DNA from: JACVRN01 sp963715565
GTDB lineage: Bacteria; Acidobacteriota; Blastocatellia; Pyrinomonadales; Pyrinomonadaceae
Assembly: GCA_963715565.1 (NCBI GenBank)
Contig: OY970256.1
Coordinates: 1,798,001-1,862,000, forward strand
Reading direction: 5' to 3'
Length of the DNA stretch: 64,000 nt
Shown here: one piece after another, positions 8,462 through 17,178 of the stretch
Layout of the letters: each line of letters begins with the position of its first letter
How positions within the stretch are numbered: the stretch's first letter is position 1
Notes under the pieces: model-generated
Told to the model about the DNA's origin: nothing
The model's input: only the letters and a program-made list of their open reading frames with translations
Database searches by the model: none
Position numbers and translations under genes: made by a program

Positions 8462-8668
8462 ATGATATTTAACGTCACTATTGATCGGGATGAAGATGGA
8501 GTTTGGATTGTTGAGTGCCCTTCAATTCCGGGCTGCGTGAGTCAGGGCTCAACCAAAGATGAAGCATTAGAGAATATTAAGGAAGCTATTGTTCTTTGTC
8601 TCGAAGTGCGCGCGGAAAAAGGTCTTCCGCTGACAATCGAGACGCGGCAGGTTGAGGTAGCCGCGTAA
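8462..8668 (+). CDS. hicB: HicB-like antitoxin
   Basis: A 68-residue protein with the HicB partial RNase H-like fold: MIFNVTIDRDEDGVWIVECP, then the IPGCVSQGSTKDEALENIKE motif. It should bind and inhibit the HicA RNase encoded just downstream and repress the operon. The ATG at 8462 is chosen over an earlier in-frame ATG because ACGAGGAGG lies 5-6 bases upstream. No separate DNA-binding domain is visible. The gene is more AT-rich than its neighbours, as expected for a mobile toxin-antitoxin module. Its stop overlaps the hicA start by one base. Confidence 0.9.
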   Translation: MIFNVTIDRDEDGVWIVECPSIPGCVSQGSTKDEALENIKEAIVLCLEVRAEKGLPLTIETRQVEVAA

Positions 8669-8889
8669 TGGCTAACCTTCCAGCCTTAAGCGGACAAGAA
8701 GTTGTAAAGGTATTCGAGTCGTTCGGCTGGAGTGTTGCGCGTCAGCGTGGCAGTCATATCATCATGACTAAAGAGGGCGAGATTGTAACTCTGTCTATCC
8801 CGAATCATAAAGAGGTGGCAAAGGGCACGTTAAGAAGCCTAATTCGCTCGGCTAATCTGACAGTTGACGAATTTGTTGCTGCGATATAA
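8668..8889 (+). CDS. hicA: HicA-like mRNA interferase toxin
   Basis: A 73-residue protein with the dsRBD-like HicA fold. GQEVVKVFESFGWSVARQRG is followed by SHIIMTKEGE, where the conserved His of GSH is the catalytic residue, and by IPNHKEVAKGTLRSLIRSAN. HicA cleaves mRNA when not held by HicB. The start codon overlaps the hicB stop (TAATG), so the two are translationally coupled. The order is antitoxin first, opposite to E. coli hicAB but common elsewhere. Confidence 0.92.
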   Translation: MANLPALSGQEVVKVFESFGWSVARQRGSHIIMTKEGEIVTLSIPNHKEVAKGTLRSLIRSANLTVDEFVAAI

Positions 8890-8959
8890 TCAAGCCGCCC
8901 TGATAACAGGTCATTCGACCCGACCGCAAGAGAGCATCTCTCTCATAACTACAAGTTCT

Positions 8960-11263
8960 TCAATCGTGCGCTTTCATGACGACGAGCGTCTGGTCGTCGC
9001 CGCGCTCCTTCTGGCCGGACCACTGGTCTATCTCGTCGAAGATGATGCGTCGCAGTTCATCTGCCGTTAAACTTCTGTGCTCGACGATTAATTGCACCAA
9101 TCTTTCTTCGCCGTACTCCTCATCGGGTGCGCGCTCGGCTTCGGTGATGCCGTCCGAGTAGATGACGAGCACGTCGCCCGCATCAAGATCGGTGCTCCCT
9201 TCCTCGTAGCTGGCCCACTCGAACGCGCCGACCATCATACCGCCCGTCGTCAGTCTTTCGACCGCGCCGCTTGCGCGCACGAGGATGGGCGCGTTGTGGC
9301 CCGCGTTGGTAAAGTACAGCCTGCGCGTGCGGTCTTCGTAAAGCGCCAGAAAGAGCGTGGCGAAGCGGTTGGCGTCCGTGCTACGGCAAAGCTGCGCGTT
9401 GATGTTGGTGACTTTGCGCGAGACCGCGCCGTCCACTTCCGCTTCACCGACGACCTGCACGAGCAGCTTGTCCGTGCCGCCCGTGGACGAAGCCGCGACC
9501 GCCGCGCGCCGCGCGATGCTCAAACGCTCGCCCGTAATCGCCACCTGCGCGCGCAACGTCGCCTGAAGATTCGACATCACGAGCGAAGCACTCATCCCTT
9601 TGCCCGAAACGTCGCCGAGCGCAAAGGCTACGAGCCCCGGCGTGATTTCCACGTAATCGTAATAATCCCCGGCCACGCCGTGCGCCGCGCGACATTCGGC
9701 GGCGACTCCCAGCGTCAAAAGGTCGGGCACACGACTCGGAAACAGTCGCGCCTGTACTTCATGCGCCAGCTCTACCTCGCGCTCAAGACGCTCGCGCACG
9801 ACGCGCTCTTCCAGCAGCGATTCGATGTTGGCCGCCATGTCGTTGAAAGACCCTGCCAGCTCTCCCAACTGGTCGTGCGAGCGCACCCTGACCCTGTAAG
9901 AGAAGTCGCCGCGCTTGATATATTCCGTTGCGCGATAGAGCTTGTGCACGGAGCTTGTGACGGCGCGCGTCATCCACGCGGCGGCCACGAGCGCAAGCAA
10001 CTCCAGAACGAGAAAGACGATGCTGAGGACTTTCAAGATATCCCACCAGGGGATGCCCCTCCCCGTTTGTCCCAGAAACTGCCGGGCGGCAATCTCCCAC
10101 GACCAGTTGAAGATGTAAGCTAACTGTACGGAGGGCTCTCCGGTTATCCAATTGTTCGTCTTGTAAATCGCAAAGTACTGCGCTCCCGTCAGAGGCTCGC
10201 CGAACTGGTCGCGGCTAAACATCTCTACGAGTCGGCGTTCCCGCTCAGCCTCCGAGGCCGCGTCCTGCTGCTGGTTGGCGTTCGCTTCCCTGCGTTCTTC
10301 AAACGTAAACTGACTTCCCCTGCGCACGAGTCTGGATGCGCCGAAGAAGGGACGCACGTAAATGTCCGTGCGTTCGCGGTAGCGCTCGACGAGCGCGCGG
10401 CTGACGGGAACAACCACGAGCAGCGCAAACGGCCTGCCGTTCGCGGCCACTCCACGCACAAGCGCACGAAAAGAGGGCGTGCCGAAAGATTCCTGATTTG
10501 GGGGCTGAAAAAAAGAGAACCCGTGCCACTGGTCCTGGCCCGCGAGCCAACCGGGCAAGGCTGCTCCCACGGGTGTCTGGTCCGGGCCGACGCCGCGCGT
10601 CGCTTCATCATTTGTCTCAATGACAAACTGAGCTTCGCTTTTATGACCCAGCGCAGCGCGGTCTTCACCATTTGCTCCGCGCCACAAAGCAAGGCGTGCG
10701 CCCGGTAATGTGCCTCGGATCAATGCTGCACGCTCTTCCAGCCAGGCTTTTATGCCCTCGTCGCTCGTCGTCGCAGGCAGTCTAGCGAAAGCATCTGCGA
10801 GCGCCTGAGCGCTGCGCGCGGTCTCGTCATCCGTCGCGTTATTCTGAGCGGCGACGATGCGCGACATGGCCTCTGCCGAAACACCAAACGAGGCAATGAG
10901 CCCGAACAATGCCAGCAGCACAATCGGTGTCAGCCCCACGAACAAGTAGGTCACGACCAGTCGACGGCGCACGCGCCAGAGGAGCCGCCGCTTCATCCAT
11001 CGCACAGCCTTGAGGCCGTAATAAAGGGCCGTGAAGCAGATGAGCAGCGAGCTTACGACCCGCAGGAAGTTGCCGAACACATTATCGCTAAAGAGCGCCG
11101 TGCGGCCCGCGAGCATGCGCGCGATCAGGAGGAGCGCGGCGAGAATGGCGACGCGTGGCATCCAGCGTCTGAGCCACGCGCGCACACGCGCACTTTGCAC
11201 GCCCGCGCCGGACAGTCCACGCTTCACACCGCTCCGTGCTCCTTCAAGCTGCTTGAGCGCCAC
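8960..11263 (-). CDS. Membrane HAMP/SpoIIE-type serine phosphatase (RsbU-like)
   Basis: A 767-residue membrane protein. Hydrophobic segments near the N-terminus (MPRVAILAALLLIARML, LLICFTALYYGLKAV, LVVTYLFVGLTPIVLLALFG) and one near residue 420 flank a large extracytoplasmic sensor region. A HAMP domain (about 425-478) leads into a PP2C/SpoIIE phosphatase (about 525-765) with GDYYDYVEI, GDVSGKGMSASL and YSDGITEAE metal-site motifs. Such proteins dephosphorylate anti-sigma-antagonist proteins in partner-switching stress pathways. No anti-sigma partner is adjacent. The GTG at 11263 is chosen because AAGGAGG sits 5 bases upstream; the open frame extends 32 codons further. Confidence 0.92.
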   Translation of the reverse strand: MALKQLEGARSGVKRGLSGAGVQSARVRAWLRRWMPRVAILAALLLIARMLAGRTALFSDNVFGNFLRVVSSLLICFTALYYGLKAVRWMKRRLLWRVRRRLVVTYLFVGLTPIVLLALFGLIASFGVSAEAMSRIVAAQNNATDDETARSAQALADAFARLPATTSDEGIKAWLEERAALIRGTLPGARLALWRGANGEDRAALGHKSEAQFVIETNDEATRGVGPDQTPVGAALPGWLAGQDQWHGFSFFQPPNQESFGTPSFRALVRGVAANGRPFALLVVVPVSRALVERYRERTDIYVRPFFGASRLVRRGSQFTFEERREANANQQQDAASEAERERRLVEMFSRDQFGEPLTGAQYFAIYKTNNWITGEPSVQLAYIFNWSWEIAARQFLGQTGRGIPWWDILKVLSIVFLVLELLALVAAAWMTRAVTSSVHKLYRATEYIKRGDFSYRVRVRSHDQLGELAGSFNDMAANIESLLEERVVRERLEREVELAHEVQARLFPSRVPDLLTLGVAAECRAAHGVAGDYYDYVEITPGLVAFALGDVSGKGMSASLVMSNLQATLRAQVAITGERLSIARRAAVAASSTGGTDKLLVQVVGEAEVDGAVSRKVTNINAQLCRSTDANRFATLFLALYEDRTRRLYFTNAGHNAPILVRASGAVERLTTGGMMVGAFEWASYEEGSTDLDAGDVLVIYSDGITEAERAPDEEYGEERLVQLIVEHRSLTADELRRIIFDEIDQWSGQKERGDDQTLVVMKAHD

Positions 11264-11399
11264 TCTCGCCTCCTTCGGAATCAGGCCACAACATAAACGC
11301 GTCCGAGCAGTATACGTGAGGCCGCGCGCACGCTCAAAGAAACCATTCTTCCCGGTCAACGGGTTCTCTTGAAATTTGAGAAAGGAATCTCATCAAAAC

Positions 11400-11482
11400 A
11401 CTCACCACAGAGACGCAGAGAGCGCAGAGCAGGCGCAGAGAAATTCAACCCTCTGCGTAAACTCTGCGTCTCTGCGGTGAGT
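11400..11482. repeat. Intergenic palindrome (CGCAGAG type)
   Basis: Arms 11400-11420 and 11462-11482 are complementary with one mismatch (ACTCACCACAGAGACGCAGAG). GCAGAG words fill the left side. It lies between two minus-strand genes. A related arm occurs at 48.05-48.36 kb. Confidence 0.85.
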
Positions 11483-11528
11483 CCTCGTCGAACTCTCTTA
11501 ATGAAAGACGTCGGCGGGCTCTCTGTGA

Positions 11529-12878
11529 TTAACCCGCCGACGCAAAGACGGCCTTTTCCGTCTCTGACTCTTCTTCTTCTTTCTCATCCTCGAATCTTTC
11601 GGGCACGCGCACGCGCCCTGTCCACGCGAGCAGGAGCCAGAAGAGACCGGGGCTTGCGGAAAGAAGCCCGGAGATGAGCGTCAGCGTACGCGGCGTGATG
11701 GCATGGAGCGACCAACCGGCCACTGCCGTAGAGATGCTCATCACCAGAATCTCCGCCGCGCGGTCCGTAGTCGTCACGCGCCCGCGCAAGCCGTCCGGCA
11801 CGAGCCGCATCAAAAGCGTTTCCTGCACGGCGAACTCCACGCCGAGCAGAGCGCGCGAGACCAGCATCAACACAGACGCCATCCACAAAGACGGCACAAG
11901 ACCCATTGCCGCGAACAGCAACCCGTGCACGGCGAGCGTCCAGCCCATAAAGCCAGCCGTCGTGCCATGCATCTCCACGTGTGCGCCTATGCGACGCGCC
12001 AGCATCATGCCTATGAAGAGCCCTATGCCTGCGGCTGCGTAGAACACGGCGACCACAGCATCAGGCTTAAAACCGCCCTGACCGGCGAAGACCATGCCGC
12101 CCAGACGATCGGTCACGAGGTTGATAGCGCCGCCGCCAGTGGCCCACAGGATATTGATGCCTATGATCCCTGCGACCAACCTGTGCCGCGCGATAAAGGC
12201 CCACCCTTCGCGCACGTCCGAGAAGACACGCACGCGCGCGCGCCTCTCTACAGCTTGCGAAGCATGAACGCCTTGCTCCTCTCTCAAATCATCTTCAGGG
12301 ATAAGCCAGATGGAGAGAGCGGAAGCGACAAACGACAGGGCGTTGATGATGAAAGCCACTTCGTAGCCGAAGCGCGCAGAGGCCGCGCCGCCCAAAGCCG
12401 CACCGACAGACATCAACAGAAAACGGGACGAGAACATCAAGGCGTTTCCCGCCAGCAATCCACGGCTGCCCGCTATGTTCGGCATGGCGGCGTTCTTGGC
12501 TGCTTCAAAAAAGGCCGCGAGCAATGTGAGCGCGGTCGTGCAGGCGTAAGCTATCCACAAGTCCTCGGGCTTGCGCACAAGCAGGAACCCAAGGGCCGCG
12601 ACGCCTCGCGCAAGGTCCGAGACGATCATCACGCGACGGCGCGACCAGCGATCCACAAACGCGCCCGCCAGAGGCGCGAAGATAGCGAACGGCGCGAGCC
12701 GCAGGACAAGCAGGATAGCAGTCGCTTCCGGCGCGTTGCCCGCGACGGCGCGCACCAGCCCGAGCCCGGCGATGAAGTTGAACCAGTTGCCGAGTTCAGA
12801 GATTACCTGTCCCGTCCACAATCGCCTGAAGGAACGATTGCCGCCGAGCAGTTGCATGTATGTTAACGGTGTTGACAT
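11529..12878 (-). CDS. MFS transporter, EntS-like exporter family
   Basis: A 449-residue inner-membrane protein with about 12 hydrophobic segments. The N-terminus (SFRRLWTGQVISELGNWFNF) and the loop after TM2 (GAFVDRWSRRRVMIVSDLAR) are typical of the MFS_3/DHA3 drug or siderophore exporter group. The C-terminal tail is Glu-rich. A paralogue lies at 21114-22397. The substrate cannot be told. An AGGAG directly abuts the ATG at 12878, so an internal start is possible but less natural. Confidence 0.88.
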   Translation of the reverse strand: MSTPLTYMQLLGGNRSFRRLWTGQVISELGNWFNFIAGLGLVRAVAGNAPEATAILLVLRLAPFAIFAPLAGAFVDRWSRRRVMIVSDLARGVAALGFLLVRKPEDLWIAYACTTALTLLAAFFEAAKNAAMPNIAGSRGLLAGNALMFSSRFLLMSVGAALGGAASARFGYEVAFIINALSFVASALSIWLIPEDDLREEQGVHASQAVERRARVRVFSDVREGWAFIARHRLVAGIIGINILWATGGGAINLVTDRLGGMVFAGQGGFKPDAVVAVFYAAAGIGLFIGMMLARRIGAHVEMHGTTAGFMGWTLAVHGLLFAAMGLVPSLWMASVLMLVSRALLGVEFAVQETLLMRLVPDGLRGRVTTTDRAAEILVMSISTAVAGWSLHAITPRTLTLISGLLSASPGLFWLLLAWTGRVRVPERFEDEKEEEESETEKAVFASAG

Positions 12879-12899
12879 CTCCTTTTACTCCAAAAACTA

Positions 12900-12928
12900 G
12901 AGCCGCCGGATTTTCATCCTGGCGGCTC
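12900..12928 (-). terminator. Intrinsic terminator downstream of the enoyl-CoA hydratase gene
   Basis: On the minus strand GAGCCGCC, then AGGAT and ATCC around GAAA, then GGCGGCTC make a stem followed by TAGTTTTTGG. It sits between the stop at 12957 and the next minus-strand gene. Confidence 0.85.
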
Positions 12929-12956
12929 GCAGCCTGTCTAAGCTTTTAGAAACATT

Positions 12957-13754
12957 TTATCCACCCGTAAAGCGTGGAGGACGTTTCTCTATAAAGGCTG
13001 CGACGCCTTCTCTGAAATCCTTTGTTTGACCCGACTCGATTTGCGCCTGACGCTCTGCTTCCAGTTGAGCAGCGAGGTTGTTGGTTGCGCTCGCGGCCAG
13101 AAGCTTCTTTGTCTGAGCGATTGCCGAGGTCGGCGCTTGTGCCAGTCTTGCAGCGAGCGAGAGCGCCATGTCCATCAGCTCGTCGTCCGAGACCGCCGCG
13201 TTAATCATCCCCATCTCTGCGGCGCGCTCTGCGTCAACGACATCGCCCGTCATCAAAAGCTCTGTCGCGCGGCGCAAGCCCACGAGGCGAGGCAGAACGT
13301 ATGTACCGCCGCAATCGGGCGAGAGACCGACTTTGACAAAGGCTTGATTGAACTTTGCGCTACGCGCCGCGATGACGATGTCGCAGGCCAGCGCGAAGTT
13401 ACACCCGCCGCCCGACGCAGCCCCGTTGACGGCAGCGATGATCGGCAGTGGCAAGCTTTGAATCAGCATGATGCACTCATTCAAAAGCCCCAGGGGCTCG
13501 TCGAAAAAGGCTTCGACGCGTCCCGTCTCTTCGGCCACCTTCTGCATCGCGCGCAGGTCGCCGCCCGCACAAAATGCGCGTCCCGCTCCGGTCAGGACTA
13601 GGCTGCGCGCGCCGCGCTCCCTGGCTTCACCCAAAGCGCTCTGAAGCTCTTTGCCCATCTCCACCGTGAGCGCGTTCAAGGCTGCCGGGCGGTTCAAAGT
13701 AATGACCGCCACGCCGTCCTCACGCATTTCCAGTTGTACGGTTTCGTAACTCAT
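12957..13754 (-). CDS. Enoyl-CoA hydratase/isomerase family protein
   Basis: A 265-residue crotonase-fold enzyme acting on acyl-CoA thioesters in the cytoplasm. The CoA/oxyanion segment AGRAFCAGGDL and the second glycine-rich segment GAASGGGCNFALACDI are present. The first catalytic Glu of true hydratases (GCE) is Asn119 here, while the second acidic position is Asp147 (GLSPDCGGTY). One retained Asp is the pattern of PaaG-type isomerases, so I favour isomerase over hydratase. It may act in fatty-acid or phenylacetate breakdown, but no other beta-oxidation gene is near. It is monocistronic. Confidence 0.9.
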   Translation of the reverse strand: MSYETVQLEMREDGVAVITLNRPAALNALTVEMGKELQSALGEARERGARSLVLTGAGRAFCAGGDLRAMQKVAEETGRVEAFFDEPLGLLNECIMLIQSLPLPIIAAVNGAASGGGCNFALACDIVIAARSAKFNQAFVKVGLSPDCGGTYVLPRLVGLRRATELLMTGDVVDAERAAEMGMINAAVSDDELMDMALSLAARLAQAPTSAIAQTKKLLAASATNNLAAQLEAERQAQIESGQTKDFREGVAAFIEKRPPRFTGG

Positions 13755-13879
13755 CCGTTAAAAAGGATAGCGGGGGAAGGAGCGTTCCTTCCCCCTCGTT
13801 CTATTTTTCGCGCCCTTCTGTTTTAGTCAGACAAGAGCCCTATACGGCACGGGCCAGAGGTTTGTTCACAAAAATTCTG

Positions 13880-14179
13880 CTAAGTGCGTGTGGCGCGTTG
13901 CGCGCTGAAGCATTCGCTACAGAGAACGGGTCGGCCAGCGGTCGGCTTGAACGGAACCTTGTCCGTCTTACCGCACTGGTCGCATGTAATCTCAAAGCGC
14001 TCGCGCTCGCCGCCCGCTCCACGGCCTCCGCCGCCGCCAAAGCTGGCGCGCCGCGAATCGCGACAAGCCTTACAGCGTTTCGGGTGGCTTAGATTTCGCT
14101 CCTGATAATAATCCTGCTCCCTCTCCGTAAAAGGAAACGTCGTCCCGCAATCGGCACAAGTGATCTCCACGTCCGGCAT
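13880..14179 (-). CDS. Double zinc-ribbon protein
   Basis: A 99-residue protein with two zinc ribbons: CADCGTTFPF...CKACRD at residues 8-40 (probable zf-trcl type) and CDQCGKTDKVPF...CSECFS at about 66-92, joined by a Gly/Arg-rich linker. The function is unknown; the ribbons suggest nucleic-acid or protein binding. A diverged copy with the same two-ribbon order is at 36791-37168. The ATG at 14179 is preceded by GAGGAGAAAAAGGTC. Confidence 0.85.
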   Translation of the reverse strand: MPDVEITCADCGTTFPFTEREQDYYQERNLSHPKRCKACRDSRRASFGGGGGRGAGGERERFEITCDQCGKTDKVPFKPTAGRPVLCSECFSAQRATRT

Positions 14180-14661
14180 GACCTTTTTCTCCTCTGAAGA
14201 GCGAAGCCATGTCGAAGCTTCGCCGCTTCCTCTGCGTAGGCTGGCGCGCGAGCAGCCTCACACCCGGCGCTCCTAACGCTTTTCGTACTGCTTGATTTCC
14301 GCCTTGATTCGTCCGGCACGGGGCACGAGGAACCCGCAGCCCTTAGACGCGCCTCTCTTTGACAAGACTCCGAACGCGATACCCTGACGTCTCGAACCCT
14401 TTCCGAAGGCAACCGCAGTTTAACGCACCAATCTCGCCGCTGTACAGCATTATTCAGAGCCACGCGGGTCAAAAGTGCGAGCGCGAACCATAGACCTCTC
14501 AGCCTTAAGGAATCCAATGCTCTAAGGCTCTGGTATTTTCCCGACAGCACCGGGCATAATACAAACGCTCAGGCATCTTAGGCCGAATGAATCGGCATAA
14601 TATTAGTTAGATTGCTTCGGATTGCGTAAGAGATTGAATACTCTCATAAGGAGAGAATGCT
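14180..14661. other. Intergenic region with no recognised gene
   Basis: About 480 bases between divergent genes. No open frame with protein-like composition, no tRNA and no long palindrome were found. Base composition falls towards AT near 14560-14660, where the AT-rich ankyrin gene starts; AAGGAGAGAATGCT just before 14662 is its ribosome-binding site. Confidence 0.6.
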
Positions 14662-15258
14662 ATGCCTAAGAAAGCAGCTACAGTATTGACGATAATCGCC
14701 ATAGCTTTGATGATTGGATGTAAATCGAAAAAAGTTCTATCTGATAAAGAGCAAACGATACTTGACCAAGATTTATGTATGGCTGCATTCGACAATAACT
14801 TTGATAAAGTATATGAATTCATCCAACGTGGAGCTAATGTAAATACTGCTAAATGTGGCTCGGATATGTCCCCTTTATTCCTTGCCATCTTAGGCGGAGC
14901 ACCAGACCTTGGACGCAGTTATAATCTTTCTCGTGATATGGCGCGGGAGCAAGTCATAGATGCTCTGATTGAAGCTGGTGCTAATGTTAATGCTAAACCG
15001 AATGGCGGTATGACTGCGCTAATATTTGCACAGCATGTTGACACTAACAAAATACTGGTGGATAAGTTGCTCAAGGCTGGTGCTGATCCTAATGCACGAG
15101 ACAATAATGGGCTGACGGCTGCTGATTGGGCGAATCGTGACAATGAGCAAACCAAACGCGCGTCCGTATATAAGGCGCTGTATTCGTATGAAGTGATGCA
15201 GATAACTCAGGAAAGAAAGAAGGAACAAATTAAAAAGAAGGTTGAATCCGAGAAATAA
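14662..15258 (+). CDS. Ankyrin-repeat lipoprotein
   Basis: A 198-residue predicted lipoprotein. The N-terminus MPKKAATVLTIIAIALMIGC has a lipobox ending at Cys20. Ankyrin repeats follow (FIQRGANVNTAKCGSDMSPL, LIEAGANVNAKPNGGMTALI, LLKAGADPNARDNNGLTAAD), then a Lys/Glu-rich tail. Ankyrin repeats bind proteins, here at the membrane surface. Base composition and codon use are clearly more AT-rich than all neighbours, which points to recent acquisition. A strong ribosome-binding site (AAGGAGAGA) precedes the ATG. Confidence 0.88.
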   Translation: MPKKAATVLTIIAIALMIGCKSKKVLSDKEQTILDQDLCMAAFDNNFDKVYEFIQRGANVNTAKCGSDMSPLFLAILGGAPDLGRSYNLSRDMAREQVIDALIEAGANVNAKPNGGMTALIFAQHVDTNKILVDKLLKAGADPNARDNNGLTAADWANRDNEQTKRASVYKALYSYEVMQITQERKKEQIKKKVESEK

Positions 15259-15339
15259 AAACGCAACCTAACAACTCATTCAACCGGAGCCCGTGATAGC
15301 AATCTTTTCATGGGCGCTCTTTTACCTATCCGCTTTTCG

Positions 15340-16287
15340 CTACTCATCGCCAGCGAGCGCGACGACGTGAGCGCGCACGGTCTCGCCCAGCGTGTCGAGG
15401 TTATAGCCGCCTTCCATGGACGAGATGATGCGGCCCTGACAAACTTCCCCGGCCCACTGCTTGACCGAGCGCGTCATCAAGACGAAATCTTCATCCTCAA
15501 GCTTTAACTGCCCTAAGGGGTCCGCCTCGTGCGCGTCGAAGCCCGCAGAGATGATGACCAGATCGGGCTTGAACTTCGAGCCAATCTCTTCGAGCGCGGT
15601 GTCGAACATGCGGCGCTGCTCGTGGCGAGAGGTCGCGGCGCGCACGGGTGCGTTCAAAGTGTAGCCGCGCCCACGTCCCGTGCCCATTTCGCCACGCGCG
15701 CCCGTGCCCGGATACCAGGGGTACTGGTGCATGGAGAAGAAGAAGACCGTGGGGTCGTCGTAAAAGATGCCCTGCGTGCCGTTGCCGTGATGTACGTCCC
15801 AGTCAACGATGGCAACGCGCTCTATTTCCGCGTAGCGATTCTGCGCGTAGCGCGCCGCAATCGCCACGTTGTTAAAGAGACAGAAGCCCATCGCTGTCTC
15901 CGAAGTAGCATGATGGCCGGGAGGTCGCGCCGGGAGAAAAGCGTTGCGCGCTTCTACGCTCATGACTGCGTCCACGGCCCTGCACGCTCCGCCCGCCGCA
16001 CGCAGCGCCGCGTCCAACGAGCGCATAGAGACCACCGTGTCCGCATCAAGAAAGCTCGTGCCTTCGCTCACGGCACGCTCCACGCGCTTGTAGTGCTGCG
16101 GCGTGTGACACGCTTGCACATCACCGCGCGTCGCTTCCACTGCTTCCAACTCTAAAAGCCCTGACCACAAATCCTCGTCACGCCTGAGCGCCTCCATCAC
16201 GACCGTATAACGCTCCGGTCTTTCCGGATGATAGTCCCCCGTGTCGTGCTCGCGAAAAACCGGATGATGAACAATAGCTGTCTTCAT
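15340..16287 (-). CDS. Histone deacetylase family (acetoin utilisation/acetylpolyamine amidohydrolase-like) protein
   Basis: A 314-residue zinc hydrolase of the arginase/deacetylase fold. The charge-relay His pair is His125-His126 (RPPGHHATSE); zinc ligands are Asp164 and His166 (VDWDVHHGNG) and Asp251 (SAGFDAHEADP). Bacterial members remove acetyl groups from proteins, polyamines or similar amides. The ATG at 16287 is used; the frame continues upstream, but those codons lie in the AAAGGCA palindrome. Length matches the family. No acetyltransferase is adjacent. Confidence 0.92.
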   Translation of the reverse strand: MKTAIVHHPVFREHDTGDYHPERPERYTVVMEALRRDEDLWSGLLELEAVEATRGDVQACHTPQHYKRVERAVSEGTSFLDADTVVSMRSLDAALRAAGGACRAVDAVMSVEARNAFLPARPPGHHATSETAMGFCLFNNVAIAARYAQNRYAEIERVAIVDWDVHHGNGTQGIFYDDPTVFFFSMHQYPWYPGTGARGEMGTGRGRGYTLNAPVRAATSRHEQRRMFDTALEEIGSKFKPDLVIISAGFDAHEADPLGQLKLEDEDFVLMTRSVKQWAGEVCQGRIISSMEGGYNLDTLGETVRAHVVALAGDE

Positions 16288-16314
16288 GAAAAAGATTATG
16301 CGAGCGAACACAAG

Positions 16315-16436
16315 AAAAGTAAAAAGGTAAAAGGCAAAAGGCAAAAGTGAGGACAAAGCCTAGCGGCTTTGAATCTTTAATTTGAAAATCACGCTGAAAG
16401 CGTGTCCACACTTTTGCCTTTTACCTTTTTACTTTT
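16315..16436. repeat. Intergenic word-repeat palindrome (AAAGGCA type)
   Basis: Arms 16315-16340 and 16411-16436 are perfectly complementary over 26 bp, built of AAAAGGCA/AAAAGGTA words. The central part holds two small hairpins of its own (AAAGCCTAGCGGCTTT and ACGCTGAAAGCGT). The same word is used at 42.1 kb. Confidence 0.95.
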
Positions 16437-16655
16437 GCCTTTCTTAATCTGCTCGAATTAAAAGCATACGCGGGTTGCGGTCAAGGCGCGGTCCAAATTG
16501 AAACAGCCGGGAGATTCATTAGAGCGAAATGCTGACAGGACAGGGATTTTCAGCTTCTTACCGCTGATGGCCCACGATTTGCTGAATCTACGGGCGTAGT
16601 AAATTTATTTCTCTCCACAGAGACACGAAAAGGCAATTTTTGAGGAGGGGCCATC

Positions 16656-17063
16656 ATGAAAAGATACGTTCTCTTATTTCTTTGCTTTCTGATTTTCGCG
16701 GCGACGCTGCCCGCGTTTGCTTCGGCGCAGGACCGGCGCAGGCACTCGCGCTTCGGTCGTAAGGCGCGCACGGTAGCAATCATCGCCGGAGGCGCAGGCG
16801 TCGGCGCACTGCTCGGCGGAAAGAAAGGCGCGGCCATAGGCGCGGGCGGCGCGGGACTCTATGCGTTTAATCGTCGCGCGGCGCGACGCAACTTCAAGGG
16901 GCGCACGCGCACCATCGGAACAGTGGCGTCGGGCGCGGCCCTTGGCAGCGGGCTCGGTGGAGCTTTCGGCGGCAAGCGCGCTGCCCTGGCAGGCGCGGCC
17001 ATCGGAGCGACCGGCTCATACGTCTATCGCCGTCGCCAGCGCAGCATCTATCGTCGTTACTAA
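16656..17063 (+). CDS. Secreted glycine-zipper protein
   Basis: A 135-residue protein with a signal peptide (MKRYVLLFLCFLIFAATLPA, cleavage near ASA-Q) and two glycine-zipper stretches (GGAGVGALLGGKKGAAIGAG and ALGSGLGGAFGGKRAALAGA) separated by basic segments. The C-terminus is Arg/Tyr-rich. Glycine zippers promote membrane insertion or helix packing; no enzyme motif is present. The start is supported by GAGGAGGGG 5 bases upstream. An intrinsic terminator follows immediately. Confidence 0.85.
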   Translation: MKRYVLLFLCFLIFAATLPAFASAQDRRRHSRFGRKARTVAIIAGGAGVGALLGGKKGAAIGAGGAGLYAFNRRAARRNFKGRTRTIGTVASGAALGSGLGGAFGGKRAALAGAAIGATGSYVYRRRQRSIYRRY

Positions 17064-17073
17064 ACCTGAGAAT

Positions 17074-17113
17074 GGCAAGAGCGCATCCAGCTTTTACTTG
17101 ATGCGCTCTTGCC
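17074..17113 (+). terminator. Strong stem-loop terminator
   Basis: GGCAAGAGCGCATC (17074-17087) pairs perfectly with GATGCGCTCTTGCC (17100-17113) around a 12-base loop. The downstream tract is pyrimidine-rich rather than pure T. Confidence 0.8.
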
Positions 17114-17178
17114 GCTCTCTCTCAATCTTAATCCTCGCGTTATGGTTGGCTTAATAACAAACTAGTAGGAGATAAAAG

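Noticed and set aside
9092..10123. 343-codon open frame on the plus strand
   Set aside because: It is antisense to the SpoIIE phosphatase gene, whose motifs are clear.
11703..12866. 387-codon open frame on the plus strand
   Set aside because: It is antisense to the MFS transporter gene and shows His/Arg-rich, non-protein-like composition.
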